64,000 bases of DNA from Pegoplata infirma (taxonomy: Eukaryota; Arthropoda; Insecta; Diptera; Anthomyiidae), in NCBI GenBank assembly GCA_963921195.1, contig OY992540.1:79535337-79599336 (forward strand), written 5' to 3'. The translations under genes were made by a program, and so were the position numbers. The notes below the pieces were generated by a model. It did no database searches. It worked only from the letters and a program-made list of their open reading frames with translations, and was not told where the DNA came from. Of this stretch, positions 42,594 through 53,493 are shown piece by piece (the stretch's first letter is position 1; the number at the start of each line of letters is the position of its first letter).

Positions 42594-43366
42594 AAGTAAA
42601 AAAGGTTAAATTCGGCCTTGTCGAATGTAGTGATACCCTCCACAATTTCAAAAATATTGCTGCAAAAAGCTTTGCTTACAATGAAATTACTTTTGAAAAA
42701 AAAAATAAAAAAAATAAAAAATTCCGCGAAAAAAAAAATCCGCGATTTTTTTCTTTTTTTGTCAAAAAATATGTTCGTACTTGTTTAAATACCATTTGGT
42801 GTTAAATTTTGTTCACATATGTCAATCAGTATCCGAATTAAGCATTTTGTATTTTTAGGTTATATTGAGTGTACTAAAATGTTTGAGGTGTCCTTACATT
42901 TGAGGAGGTCCATAACAAAACGCAGCAATTCCACTTTAACAGTTTTTTAGATAAACGCATAAATGTAAACAAAGTCAGTACTGAGTATGAGTGTAAGTAC
43001 TGAGCATTGGGATGTTTCATAATTAAAGCCAGTACTGAACTGCTGTGCAAATATTGAGCTTTGGGATGTTTTTTAGTAATGGTTACATAGATTTAAATGC
43101 GTAGAATTGTATTCAGTCAAAAAAACAAAAAAATCAAGAAGTTTTGTTATGGACCTCCTCATTTGCGTTCATAACTTTTTGAACCACTGAACCGATATCG
43201 CTCAAATGCAACACTCAAATTTCGGGAGAACTTCCAACAAATATGTTAAGTTTCAGTCATCTCCGTGTAATATTTTGGCCGTGATCACCATTTCCACAGA
43301 CAGACAAACAGACAGACGGACTTCGCTAGAATGTCTTAAAATCGGTCGGGGATCATGAATATATAT
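42594..43366 (-). mobile_element. Helentron-like subfamily 2 copy, interrupted and truncated
   Basis: It begins with the ACAAGTAAAAAAGGTTAAATTCGGCCTTGTCGAATG terminus. It shows the GAACCACTGAACCGATATCGCTCAAATGCAA block at 43185 and the GGTCGGGGATCATGAATATATAT block at 43345. It is interrupted by a 257-bp MITE at 42903-43159 and cut off on the right where the TAGGGTGGCAGC palindrome begins. Confidence 0.75.
42903..43159. mobile_element. AGGAGGTCCATAAC-ended MITE, 6-bp target duplication
   Basis: AGGAGGTCCATAACAAAACG and CTTGTTATGGACCTCCT-type ends are inverted (left AGGAGGTCCATAACAAAAC, right GTTTTGTTATGGACCTCCT). CATTTG flanks both sides (42897-42902, 43160-43165). Removing the element restores the Helentron phrase CTTACATTTGCGTTCATAAC found in other copies. 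The interior has direct repeats of AGTACTGA and TTGGGATGTTT. Confidence 0.85.
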
Positions 43367-45966
43367 TAGGGTGGCAGCTATTTTGCAAAACTTCGAATTT
43401 CAAGGAGTGCACCGCTAATTTTTATTACATTTGGTCTAAAAATGCTATGCTAAAAATTTCAGCCAAATCGGACAACGTTAACACGAGGCTCATCGAGGTC
43501 AAAGGTCAAAGGTAAAAAAATAGCCATATTTTGATTAAAAACATTAAATAAATGGTGTTGTTTTTTGAATATATTGTTAAAAAGTGGTACACGAGTTGTT
43601 TTTAGTATAAGAAGATAAACTAAAAATTTTTGGGTTTTCAAAAATTAACCCTTGTAAGTCTTTCGGGGTCAAAATGACCCAATTTTCACAAAATGACCCT
43701 TAAGACACGAAAATCAGCCCCAATCAGCCTAAATTTATTGAAATAAACCAATGTAAGCCCATATTTATATTCTATTCTATCATAAATATTCAGATATGAA
43801 ATACTGTCTTTCTAGGATGGCATTCACCCGTTTCACGGTAAGGCCAAAAATATGCATTTTATTTGGCGTGATTCTCAAAACTGATATTTTGGTTTTTTAA
43901 AAATTTTCTTAAACAAAATTAGGAAAAATGCTGAAAAAACCACAGAATCTTATAAAATATATGTTAACATATAAAAAAAAATTTTTTGGGGGATATCCCT
44001 CGGATAGTTTGGCGGGGGCATCGATTTAAACTCAGCGGATTTCGAGGAAAATGCCTTTTTTGCCCACAATTTATTCAATATGGAAAAAATTTGGTAAATA
44101 TTTTAAAATTTGACAAAGTCAGGGCCATTAATTATTAAAAACTATGTTAGACATTAACCCTTAACGTTTTAGGAAAATAGAATAATATTAACCCGGTTTT
44201 TATTCGGGTCAAAGGTCAAATTTAGGGATATTTGGATTTTTTTTAGAAAAAGGCATCTAAATATGAAATTATTATTGCGATTTTTTATAAAACTTGGTAT
44301 AATTATTGTACGAGCTCAGAAAAATAATTATTTAATTTTTTTAAAATTAACCCATAAATGAACATGGGGTCAAAATGGCCCAGCATATTAAAATTTCTTT
44401 ATATAGATTTTTATATTTTCTTTCGATTTTTATAAAACTTGTTATGATTATGTGCGAGGTCAGAAAATAAATTATTTGATTTTTTAATTAACCCATAAAT
44501 GAACATGGGGTCAAAATGGCCCAGCACGTTAAAAATTCTTAATATATTTTTTTTATTTTTTTTTCTATTTCTATAAAACTTGTTATTATTTTTATGCAAC
44601 GTCTGAAAAAATAATTATTTGATTTTCATTGTTCATTTATGAGTTAATTAAAAAAAATATCTGACCTCGAACAACGGTTATACCAAGTTTTATCGAAATC
44701 GAAAAAAAAAATCATTAAGCATTTTTAACGTGCCCCCATGTTCATTTATGGGTTAATTAAAAAAATCAAATAATTAGTTTTCTGACCTTGCACAATGTTT
44801 ATACCAAGTTTTATAGAAATAAAAAAAATATATATTAAGAATTTTTCTTGCTGGGTCATTTTGACCCCTTGTTCGTTTATGGGTTAATTTACGAAAATCA
44901 AATAATTATTTTTTCAGACGTCGCATAAAAATTATAACAAGTTTTATAGAATTAGAAAAAATAAAAAAATATATATTAAGAATTTTTAACTTGCTGGGCC
45001 ATTTTGACCCCATGTTCATTTATGGGTTAATTAAAAAATCAAATAATTTATTTTCTGACCTCGCACATAATCATAACAAGTTTTATAAAAATCGAAAGAA
45101 AGTATAAAAATCTATATAAAGAAATTTTAATGTGCTGGGCCATTTTGACCCCATGTTCATTTATGGGTTAATTTTAAAAAAATTAAATAATTATATTTCT
45201 GAGCTCGTACAATAATTATACCAAGTTTTATAAAAAATCGCAATAAAAATTTCATATTTAGATGCCTTTTTCTAAAAAAAATCCAAATATCCCTAAATTT
45301 GACCTTTGACCCGAATAAAAACCGGGTTAATATTATTCCATTTTCCTAAAACGTTGAGGGTTAATGTCTAACATAGTTTTTAATAATTAATGGCCCTGAC
45401 TTTGTCAAATTTTAAAATATTTACCAAATTTTTTCCATATTGAATAAATTGTGGGCAAAAAAGGCATTTTCCTCGAAATCCGCTGAGTTTAAATCGATGC
45501 CCCCGCCAAACTATCCGAGGGATATCCCCCAAAAAATTTTTTTTTATATGTTAACATATATTTTATAAGATTCTGTGGTTTTTCAGCATTTTTCCTAATT
45601 TTGTTTAAGAAAATTTTGAAAAAACCAAAATATTAGTTTTGAGAACCACGCCAAATAAAATGCATATTTTTGGCCTTACCGTGAAACGGGTGAATGCCAT
45701 CCTAGAAAGACAGTATTTCATATCTGAGTATTTATGATAGAATAGAATATAAATATGGGTTTACTATGGTATTTTTCAATAAATTTAGAAAATTGGGGCT
45801 GATTTTCGTGTTTTAGGGGTCATTTTGTGAAAATTGGGTCATTTTGACCCCGAAAGACTTACAAGGGTTAATTTTTGACAACCCAAAAATTTTTAATTTA
45901 TCTTCTTATACTAAAAACAACTCGTGTACCACTTTTTAACAATATATTCAAAAAACAACACCATTC
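43367..45966. mobile_element. 2.4-kb near-complete palindrome with TAGGGTGGCAGC left end
   Basis: The left end is TAGGGTGGCAGCTATTTTGC. From 43551 (ATGGTGTTGTTTTTTGAATAT) to 45965 the sequence is one long inverted repeat with arms of about 1.2 kb, centred near 44760. The left outer 180 bases have no right partner. Within the arms, modules of roughly 135 bases carrying ACCCATAAATGAACATGGGG and TCAAAATGGCCCAGCA repeat several times. It has no transposase. The open frames are short. Confidence 0.8.
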
Positions 45967-46128
45967 ATTAAGGGTAGGGTATAAAAAATTGACGAAAAAA
46001 AATTTTGGCGAAAAAAAAATTTTGACAAAAAAAATTTCGGCAGAAATAAATGTTTGCCAAAAAAATCCTCGAAAAAAAGATTTTGGAGTATAAAATAAGT
46101 TTTCGTACTTGTTTAAATACCTATCAAT

Positions 46129-46845
46129 ACCCAGTTGGAAAATGTGTCACTGAGGAAATTTCCACAGGGATTCCTTGAGGAAATGTCTTCAGGTTCTGAC
46201 AAATCATAGGCAATCCTTGATGACATGTCCTAACATTGTCAGCGCTGAATGTTTGCTTTAAGAGTGTGGACAATTCCTCTAAGACGTCTAAAAGGAAATG
46301 TCTTCATTACAGCAGTATATTAAATTAGAATTTTAAATCTGGGCAACTCTTTAATTTCCAAGAAAAAGATGGCAATATTATCGACTTAATTAAAATAAAA
46401 TCAAAATCTAACAAGTAGAATAAAAGTAATAAATAGACAAACAATTTTAAAAATAAAGTTTGGAACAAGTGGTTAGGTGTGGGACTAATAAACTGGAGGT
46501 TCCAGGTTCAACTCCAGTTGGGACTAAAAAAGGCTAAAAGTTTTTTCTAAATATGAGAAAGATAATTTATAAAGGAAAATGGATAAAAGTAAAAACTAAA
46601 GGAAATACGAAAATTTTTTGTATTTTCTCATGACCTATGTCAGACATTTCCCCAAAGAAGTCTTAGGTGACATGTCCCCAAAAGGTCAGCCCTGACTACT
46701 GCTGACTTTGAGTGAGGACATTTTGAAAATTTGTATGAAACTGTCCTCAACCCAGTACATAGAGATGTCTTGTGGATGTCAGGTGTGACTCTGACATGTC
46801 ATCGCTCCGTCACTGAGGATGGCTCGAGGACGTTGCCAACTAGGT
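46129..46845. mobile_element. ATACC-AGTTGG-ended insert in the Helentron-like copy
   Basis: The left end ATACCCAGTTGG and inverse right end CCAACTAGGTAT, with subterminal inverted GTCACTGAGGA / CACTGAGGATGGC-like similarity. The interior is of normal complexity (ACATTTCC/GGAAATGTCTTC motifs, GACATGTC). No recognised protein. Confidence 0.6.
46445..46520 (+). other. tRNA-like segment with polymerase III box motifs
   Basis: GTGGTTAGGTGTGG followed 30 bases later by GGTTCAACTCC, a good B box, in a GGTTCCAGGTTCAACTCCAG context. The acceptor and anticodon stems are not convincing. Likely a decayed tRNA-derived SINE or tRNA pseudogene, different from the 26.3-kb SINE family. Confidence 0.45.
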
Positions 46846-47004
46846 ATTTAACTCAGTTCGCATATGTCAACCAGTAGCCAAATTAAAGCATTTATACCAA
46901 AATTTTCGAAGTGTCATTTTCGTTCATAACATTTGAACCGCTAAACCGATATCGCTCAAATACAAAACCATACTTTTCAAAGCAACAACAAGTAAACATG
47001 TTAA

Positions 47005-47320
47005 AGCTATGTTTACACCATACCACTCAGTCGTATGATTTTTATGAAACAACAAGGCTTTTTATAGCATAATTTTAGGCGTGTAGTAAATATATGATTG
47101 TTATTAAAAAGCATAAAAAAATCTACACATTGCTAAATTTATAAACAAATATAACAATTTATTTAATTTTAAGTTTATAAATTAAGCAATATGTAAAGTT
47201 TTTTGTCGTTTTTAAATAACTATCATATATTTATTACATGCCTAAAATTATGCTATAAAAAAACTTGCTTTTTCATAAAAATCATATGACTCACAATCAG
47301 TGGTATGGTGTAAACATAGC
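47005..47320. mobile_element. Palindromic MITE flanked by TTAA
   Basis: AGCTATGTTTACACCATACCACT on the left is the complement of AGTGGTATGGTGTAAACATAGC on the right, and the hairpin continues inward (TTTTTATAGCATAATTTTAGGC against GCCTAAAATTATGCTATAAAAA). TTAA lies on both sides (47001-47004, 47321-47324). The surrounding Helentron-like sequence is continuous without it. The TTAA target suggests piggyBac- or Kolobok-type mobilisation. Confidence 0.85.
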
Positions 47321-47430
47321 TTAAGTAGCAGTCACATCTATGTAATATTTCGGCCGTAATCGCCATTACAAGAGACTGAGAGACGGACATCGTCAGAATG
47401 ACTGATCAATAATTTATTTACTTTATGTCG

Positions 47431-47944
47431 CTCCTAGAGGAGTGCAATTTAAGACCGACCCCAATTAATTTTTACACCCCAAATTTTTTTCTGAACAAAC
47501 ATACTAAAAGGGCTCCCATACAAAATGGCATTTTGGGAATTCCAAACAAATTGGGAGTCCCCCAATTCCCCATTTGTTTTTTAACAATTTCCAAAAAAAC
47601 AGATTTTTTGTAATTTTTGCTGCCACGCCTATATTAAAGGCGGGGATTATAAGCTATTCATGTTGTACGCTACTTACATATCAAAAAATCTATGTTTGCT
47701 TCGGTAGGGACAACAGACGTAAAGTTGAAATTTGCGTTGAAAATGGGTCAACTTTTGATGAGGTTGGGGGGGAGCTCAAATAAGAAATTTTGAACTGCAC
47801 CAGGATCGGGGAAAAATTGAAACGTAAAAGAGATAACGACTACTTCAAGCATGTTTTTTTAGGAATTTCCTAGCGCTTTATAAAAATCTGAATTTTATGA
47901 AAATTGGATAATAAAAAACAAATTGGCAAGTACTTAAACCTTTT
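47431..47944. other. Non-coding sequence of moderate complexity
   Basis: Two overlapping short plus-strand frames (62 and 69 codons) lack any recognisable feature. Nothing else supported. Confidence 0.4.
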
Positions 47945-48095
47945 GCATGCAAAAGGTGTCCTTATTAAGGGGCCTTGGAGGTGCCTTTATTGGACATGTG
48001 GGGTCAACCGTCCAAACTTAAGCTCGTAATTACGATAGCTATAACTGGTATAAATTTTTCTGCAACCGTTCCAGTGCTTATTAAATGGCCAAATT
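47945..48095 (+). repeat. Dispersed repeat pair (partner 40300-40480)
   Basis: See 40300-40480; about 70% similar over 150 bases by eye. Confidence 0.65.
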
Positions 48096-48316
48096 ATTTC
48101 ATGTAAAAAAGATTATTGAAAAAACTATTAAAAAAAAAAGTTATGCGGAAAAATTTTGGAAAAAAAGAAAAGAAAAAAATTTCGCAAAAAAAAATTTTTT
48201 GGAGTAAAAAATTGGTGAAATAAATAAAATTAATGAAAAAAATATTACAAAAAAAAAAAAAAAATCCAAAAAAAAAATTGTTAATTGAAAAAAATTTTGA
48301 GATCAAAAATCATTAC

Positions 48317-48813
48317 TAGGAATGAGATTTTCATGCACTAAAAATCGAAAATATGCGCTAAAAAATTCAAAATACGCACTGAAAAACCTTAAAATATGCA
48401 CTAAAAAATAAAATGTGTACAATAAAAATCTTGTTTTAATGGGATAAACTTCTTTTAAAGCAAAAAATAACGCCGGGTTTAAAAGCAACATTTAAAACTT
48501 TATATAAACAAGAATTTTTATAAAGTAAGAAAAACCTAAAACAAAATTAAAATTCAAAATTAATTTTTTAAGAAAAAAATCAATTTGTGTTTTTGCTAAT
48601 TTATGCCAAAATATGCACATAAAAGTTAGAAATATGCACAAAATATGCGTTTAAAATCAAAATATGCAAAATTATGCATTTTCACCAAAATATGCAAAAA
48701 TATGCAAAAACAAATCGATGCCATTTTAACGCAAATTTCTTGATTCGTAAAGGTCGATATCGTTTTTAGACTATCGACAAAAAACATGCATTTTCATGGA
48801 AATCTTATCCCTA
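48317..48813. mobile_element. hAT-type MITE (copy 2)
   Basis: The ends are TAGGAATGAGATTTTCATGCA and TTTCATGGAAATCTTATCCCTA. The 8-bp flanks ATCATTAC (48309-48316) and ATTATTAC (48814-48821) fit nTnnnnAn. The interior matches copy 1 at 21406-21937, including TTTTAACGCAAATTTCTTGATTCG and ATATCGTTTTTAGACTATCGACAAAAA. Confidence 0.85.
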
Positions 48814-49425
48814 ATTATTACATTTCGTTTTCTGTTTTATTCCATTTAGTTTCCCGTTCTATTTTATTTCGTTTTAAGTTCCATTACATTTGGTTCTATG
48901 CATTTTTTAAATAAAAAATCTAGAGTCTTATCCTCAGTAATTTATTTTCCGTTAAAATTTAAAGTTTCAAAATATGTCCTTTTAAATAAATGTTATTTCT
49001 GCTGGAGAATAATTCTGCTAAAATTCTGATAATCCAGGTTTTTAGTTAAATGGTTACCAAAGTACCAATTTTCCACTTTTCCTTTTTTTTTGGTACCCTT
49101 AGAACCAAATTTTCCAAAAACTTCTTTTTTCACAATGTTGTTGTTTTTTGCTAGATGATCCAAGATTAAAAATTTCAAGTTTATCAGGCAATTATTGTAG
49201 GTAGTTAAAAAAGTACAAAATTACAAGTTTTTACCTCACTTTACACTCTTAGAATCAGAAATGCTTAAAATATTTTTTTTTAAATTTTGTTCCAATTAAC
49301 GATCCTACATTTAAAAAATCAAGTTTAATTGACCATTATTTCAGGAGATTGAAAAAGTAACAAAGTACACTTTTCAACCCTAAAAACATCGAAACTTTCC
49401 AACAAGTACTTTACCTAAATTCCAC

Positions 49426-49445
49426 TTAGGTTAGGTTAGGTTAGG
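49426..49445 (+). repeat. (TTAGG)4 tail of the LINE
   Basis: Four perfect TTAGG units on the plus strand, lying exactly at the 3' end of the minus-strand retrotransposon, so read as (CCTAA)n in the element's orientation. TTAGG is the ancestral insect telomere repeat, but here its position marks it as a 3' tail. Confidence 0.85.
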
Positions 49446-50028
49446 TTGTAAGTGGCTGCTGACGTTTTACGTCAACACACGTAGACTCTGAGGTCCATTG
49501 TGATACCACGGGATCGTAATAGGTTTCCCTACTAGTCCCTGTCGTTAAACCAGTTTGAGCTTCTTATGAAACTCCTTAGATGTTGAATTTTGACATCCGA
49601 CAAATCAGAAAGATCGTACAGCTCCCTAGATCCCAGTGAAGCAAGTCGCTGACCAGAAAGTGCCGGGCAATGGCAAATAAAGTGTTCGATAGTTTCCAAC
49701 TCCTCTTCATCCATGCAACTTCGGCAAAAGTCATTCGACGGCACATTTAACCGCTCTGCGTGCTTCCCTATAAGATAGTGTCCGGTAATTATAGAAACCA
49801 CCGTCGAAATCTCTCCTCTTGGAAGCGATATCAGCTCACTTGTGCGCCCCTGATTAAGAGAAGGCCAAATCAGTCGTGTTGTCTCACACGTCCATCCATT
49901 TGCCCATCTTTGATTAGTCTCCGTCGCAGAACAAAGCCGTAGGTTTTGCTTGCAAGTTTCTAGAGGCATACCAACACATTCCAATTCTGTTGGAACCTGT
50001 AAGGTAGTTCCTAGCCTTGCAAGCTCAT
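49429..50028 (-). mobile_element. 5'-truncated non-LTR retrotransposon (I/LOA/R1-like group) with 13-bp target duplication
   Basis: A perfect direct repeat, TAAATTCCACTTA, lies at 49416-49428 and 50029-50041 and exactly brackets the element. Inside are the end of the coding region, a ~85-base 3' UTR whose relative is at 26190-26263, and a (CCTAA)n tail. Truncation at the 5' end and a long target duplication are the signature of target-primed reverse transcription. Confidence 0.9.
49532..50028 (-). pseudogene. C-terminal end of the retrotransposon ORF2: last part of RNase H plus zinc-binding motif
   Basis: The frame is open from the truncation point to a TAG at 49532-49534 (about 165 codons). 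It opens in NELARLGT, matching the last conserved helix of retroelement RNase H domains (the region following the final catalytic aspartate), so almost all of RNase H, the reverse transcriptase and the endonuclease are missing. Further on, TGHYLIGKHAERLNV precedes a C-x2-C...H-x3-C-x-C-type motif (CRSCMDEEELETIEHFICHCPAL), the cysteine/histidine motif found at the C-terminus of RNase H-bearing non-LTR elements. The first codons upstream of 50028 (a GTG at 50036-50038) belong to the duplicated target and are not a start. No premature stop is present, which suggests a recent insertion. It cannot be active. Confidence 0.85.
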
Positions 50029-50195
50029 TAAATTCCACTTAAGAAGTTCTAAAACCATTATTTCATGACATAGAAAAAATACCAAACTACAATTCTTAAC
50101 CATGATCCAACACTTTAAATTTCGAGTTTCTATGACCATTATTCCAGAAGAAAGAAAAAAAGTACAAAAAGTACACCTTTTTACTCCTTTTTTAA

Positions 50196-50788
50196 ATAAA
50201 GTTTTTTATTAAAAATTTGTTTAAATACTATTTTTTTTAATCAATATTTTTTATATAATTTTATTTAATTTTTAATATCAGCATATCTTAATAATAAATC
50301 TACTTACCAATTGTCATATATGTTGTAAATAGCATAGTTTCACTTGCAGAAATCTTTTATGAACAAAAATTGATGATTATGCTTTTTAAAGATTTTCTTG
50401 TAGTTTTAAAATTTTTAAATCTATATTTTACTTTTAATTTTTTTTTATGTTTTATTAAATGGAAGTTTAGTATATTGATCGTCGTATTTGTTTGTTGTTA
50501 TTAACAAACAGGCACACAATATTGCAATTTAGATACATTTTTAATATGATTTTAGATTAACACTTTATATTTTTATATTTGATTATTTTTATTATTTAAT
50601 TAACACTCTGGAGAAAAATTGTAAAAAAATGTAATTTGAATTGAAATTGAAATAAAAAAAGCATTTATTTTTATATCATAGCAAATTGTTATGATTGTTT
50701 TTATGATTCAACACTTAGATTTGTTGCAAGATAGTATTCGAGTTTTTAATTTTATTATTTTTAATATTTTTATGATTTTATTTTTTTT
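50196..50788. other. AT-rich non-coding sequence
   Basis: Nothing recognised. Confidence 0.45.
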
Positions 50789-51168
50789 TTATACCCTCCA
50801 ATATGGGGGTATACTCACTTTGTCATTCTGTGTGTAACGCATCGAAATATCGGTCTAGGACCCCATAAAGTATATATATTATTGATCAGTGATCGATTCT
50901 AAGACATTCCAGCGATGTCCCTCCGTCTGTCCGTCCGTCCGTCTGTGGAAGACACGATACAGCCCAAAGTAAAAGAGACTCCTGTAGTTTGGCACAAATA
51001 TGTCTTATGTTATTGGTTAAGTTCGAACATGGGCGAAATCGGGTCACGGGGAAAAAAGTTTCCCCTTTGAAAACTAAACCAACCTCTGAAAAAACAATAA
51101 CTGTTTTTTAAACGTGTTGGAGGGTATAAAAGATTCGGCAAGGAGAATTTAGCACTCTCACTTGTTTA
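50789..51168 (+). mobile_element. Helentron-like element (subfamily 1), short internally deleted copy
   Basis: TTATACCCTCCAATATGGGGGTATACTCACTTTG start, GTCTGTCCGTCCGTCCGTC tract at 50926-50945, end GTTGGAGGGTATAAAAGATTCGGCAAGGAGAATTTAGCACTCTCACTTGTTT. About 165 bases shorter than the copy at 23714, with the hairpin damaged (GGCAAGGAGAAT). Confidence 0.8.
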
Positions 51169-51227
51169 TTTTATTTTTATACATTAATGGAATTATTTAG
51201 ATTGTATATTTTCATAGATCTTTCCTA

Positions 51228-52845
51228 TATAAAAATTGTCTTAGAATCTGACACTTTTCTATACGACAAATATGTCAGAATCTGAGAATTTTTCTATACG
51301 AAAACTGTCTCAGAATCTGAGACTTTTTCTATACGAAAAATGTCTTAGAATCTGAGAATTTTTCTATACGAAAAATGTCTCGAAATTTGAGAATTTTTCT
51401 ATCGGAAAAATGTCTTAAAATCAGAGAATTTTTCTATACGAAAAATGTCTCAGAATCTGAGAATTTCTCTATACGAAAAATGTCACAGATTCTGAGTCTT
51501 TTTCTATACGAAAAATTTCTCAGAATCTGAAAATTTTTCTATACGAAAAATGTCTCAGAATCTGAGACTTCTTCTAAACGAAAAATGTCTCGGAATCAGA
51601 GAGTTTTTCTAAACAAAAAATGTCTCAGAATCTCAGAATTTTTCTATACGAAAATTGTCTCGAATCTGACACTTTTCTATACAAAAATGTCTCAGAATCT
51701 GAGACTTTTTTTATACGAAAAATGTCTCAGAATCTGAGAATGTTTATATACGAAAAATGTCTCAGAATCTGGGAATTTTTCTATATTAAAAAAATTTCTA
51801 AGAATCTGAGGCTGCTTCTATATGAAAAATTTCTCTGAATCTGAGACTTTTTCCATACGAAAAATGTCTCAGAAATGTCTCAAAATAAGAGACTTTTTCT
51901 ATACGAAAAATGTCTCAGAATCTGAGACTTTTCTATACGAAAAATGTATCAGAATCTGAGACTTTTTCTATAAAAAAATGCCTCAGAAACTGACTATTTT
52001 TCTGAGAATTTTTCTATACAAGAAAATGTCTCAGAATCTTAGACTTTTTCGATCCGAAAAATGTCTTAGAATATCAGAGTTTTTCTATACGAAGAATTTA
52101 TCAGAATCTGAGACTTTTTCTTTACAAAAAAATTTTCAGAATCTGCTACTTTTTCTATACGAAAAATGTTTCAGAATCTGACACTTTTACTATACGAAAA
52201 AAGTCTGAAATCTGAGACTTTTTCGTTTAGAAAATGTCTGTTACATTTTCTGTAAGAAAAAGACATTTTCTTATCGAAAAATGTCTTAATTTCTGAGACT
52301 TCTTCTGCACGAAAAATGTATCAGAATCTGAGAATTTTTTAATGAAAAATGCTTCAGAATTTGAGACGTTTGCTATTTAAAAAACGTCTTTTTTTATTAA
52401 ATTAATTTTGTTGTTTCGCTCTTGCTCCCGAAGCTTTCATAATTAGAGAGCATATCTCTTAATATCTAAATGAAAAACATTTTCTATACAAAAATGTTTC
52501 AGAATCTAAGAATTTTTCTATTAGAAAAATCTCTCAGAATCTGAAATTATTCCATACGAATTTGAGACTCAGAATTTTAGACTTTTTCAATAGGAAAAAT
52601 GTTTCAAAATCTGAGACTATATAAAAAATTTATCAGAATCTGAGACTCTTTCTATACGAAAAATTTCTCAGAATCTGAGACTTTTTCTTTACGAAAATTG
52701 TCTCATAATCTTAGACCTTTTCTATACGAAAAAGTTCTCAGAATCTGAGACTTTTTCTATACGAAAAATGTTTCAGAATCTGAGACATTTTCTATGCGTA
52801 ACATGTCTTAGAACCTGAGACTTTTTCGATGCGCAAAATGTCTTT
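51228..52845 (+). repeat. Satellite family A (~36 bp units), second locus
   Basis: About 44 units, consensus TTTTTCTATACGAAAAATG plus TCTCAGAATCTGAGAC. It is the same family as 15400-19062 but differs by TATACG instead of TATAAG/TATAGG, so each locus has its own homogenised variant. It is broken once at about 52390-52480 by unrelated sequence. Short frames such as 51620-51838 are repeat artefacts. Confidence 0.85.
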
Positions 52846-53476
52846 TCTGCTTTAAAAAAAGAATAGCAATGAATTGACGGTCGTTTCAGGATTTTTCAAT
52901 TTTCCCATCATCAGAATTCTTTAGACAATTATGTAATACTGTTGGTGTCTAAATGTTTGTATTCTCAATTGTTTCATCTAAGTGAGAAAGAAATCTATTA
53001 TTTCGAAATTTTACCAGAATTACAACCAAAAATAATTTGAAAGCAGGTGGATTGATTTCTGCATGTTTGCCGTCGGCAAATGTTAAATGTAGTTTCTTTT
53101 TTTGTTTTTGCTTCTAACACTGTCCTACAGCTGATATTAAACAAGAACCGGATGAAATACGTCTGAAAGTAAAGATCAAATGGAGTACAACTGCAATTAC
53201 AGTTTTCAATTTCGTGATCCTGTTTCCTTTTAAAAGGACTTCAAAGTTTTAAAGGATACATTTTGTAAAATATTTCTGAAATATTTGTAACTGTCTTTGG
53301 ATGCCACTGGTGATGGCAAATGAAAGAGGGATAAAGGATGTGAATAAAGTCCTTTGAAAACTTTAACAAAATATTTTGTTGAAATTTTTTTAATGATTTA
53401 AAAAAAAATAGGAAAATTAGGGGAGATCCTCCTCTTTTGTTTTCTATCACTAGTGGAATACTAGGACAAGCATAAA
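52846..53476. other. Non-coding sequence
   Basis: Moderate-complexity DNA; no supported gene. Confidence 0.45.
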
Positions 53477-53493
53477 TATTAAAAAAATATTTT

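Larger units (their letters stand above)
45972..47430 (-). mobile_element. Helentron-like subfamily 2 copy with two nested inserts
   Basis: The A-rich AAAATTTTGGCG/AAAAAAATTTTGAC runs, TTTTCGTACTTGTTTAAATACC, CATATGTCAACCAGTAGCCAAATTAAAGCATTT, TTGAACCGCTAAACCGATATCGCTCAAATACAA and ATTTCGGCCGTAATCGCC occur in the subfamily-2 order. The copy is interrupted at about 46129-46845 and at 47005-47320. Confidence 0.7.
48950..50195. repeat. Degenerate ~120-150 bp tandem repeat family, interrupted by a LINE
   Basis: Recurring phrases are GATCCA/GATCCTAC, TTTCAAGTTTAT, GACCATTATT-CAGGAGATTG, AAAAAGTACAAAAGTACAC and TTTTTACC, at about 49030, 49190, 49330, 50060 and 50140. Related fragments lie at 27405-27495 and 33440-33540. 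The LINE insertion at 49429-50028 splits one unit. Confidence 0.6.

Noticed and set aside
49426..49445. Interstitial telomere sequence (TTAGG)4
   Set aside because: It sits exactly at the 3' end of a LINE inside the target duplication, so it is the element's tail; Diptera also lack TTAGG telomeres.
50029..50038. Start codon of the LINE frame at 50038
   Set aside because: It is a GTG within the duplicated target sequence, not part of the element.
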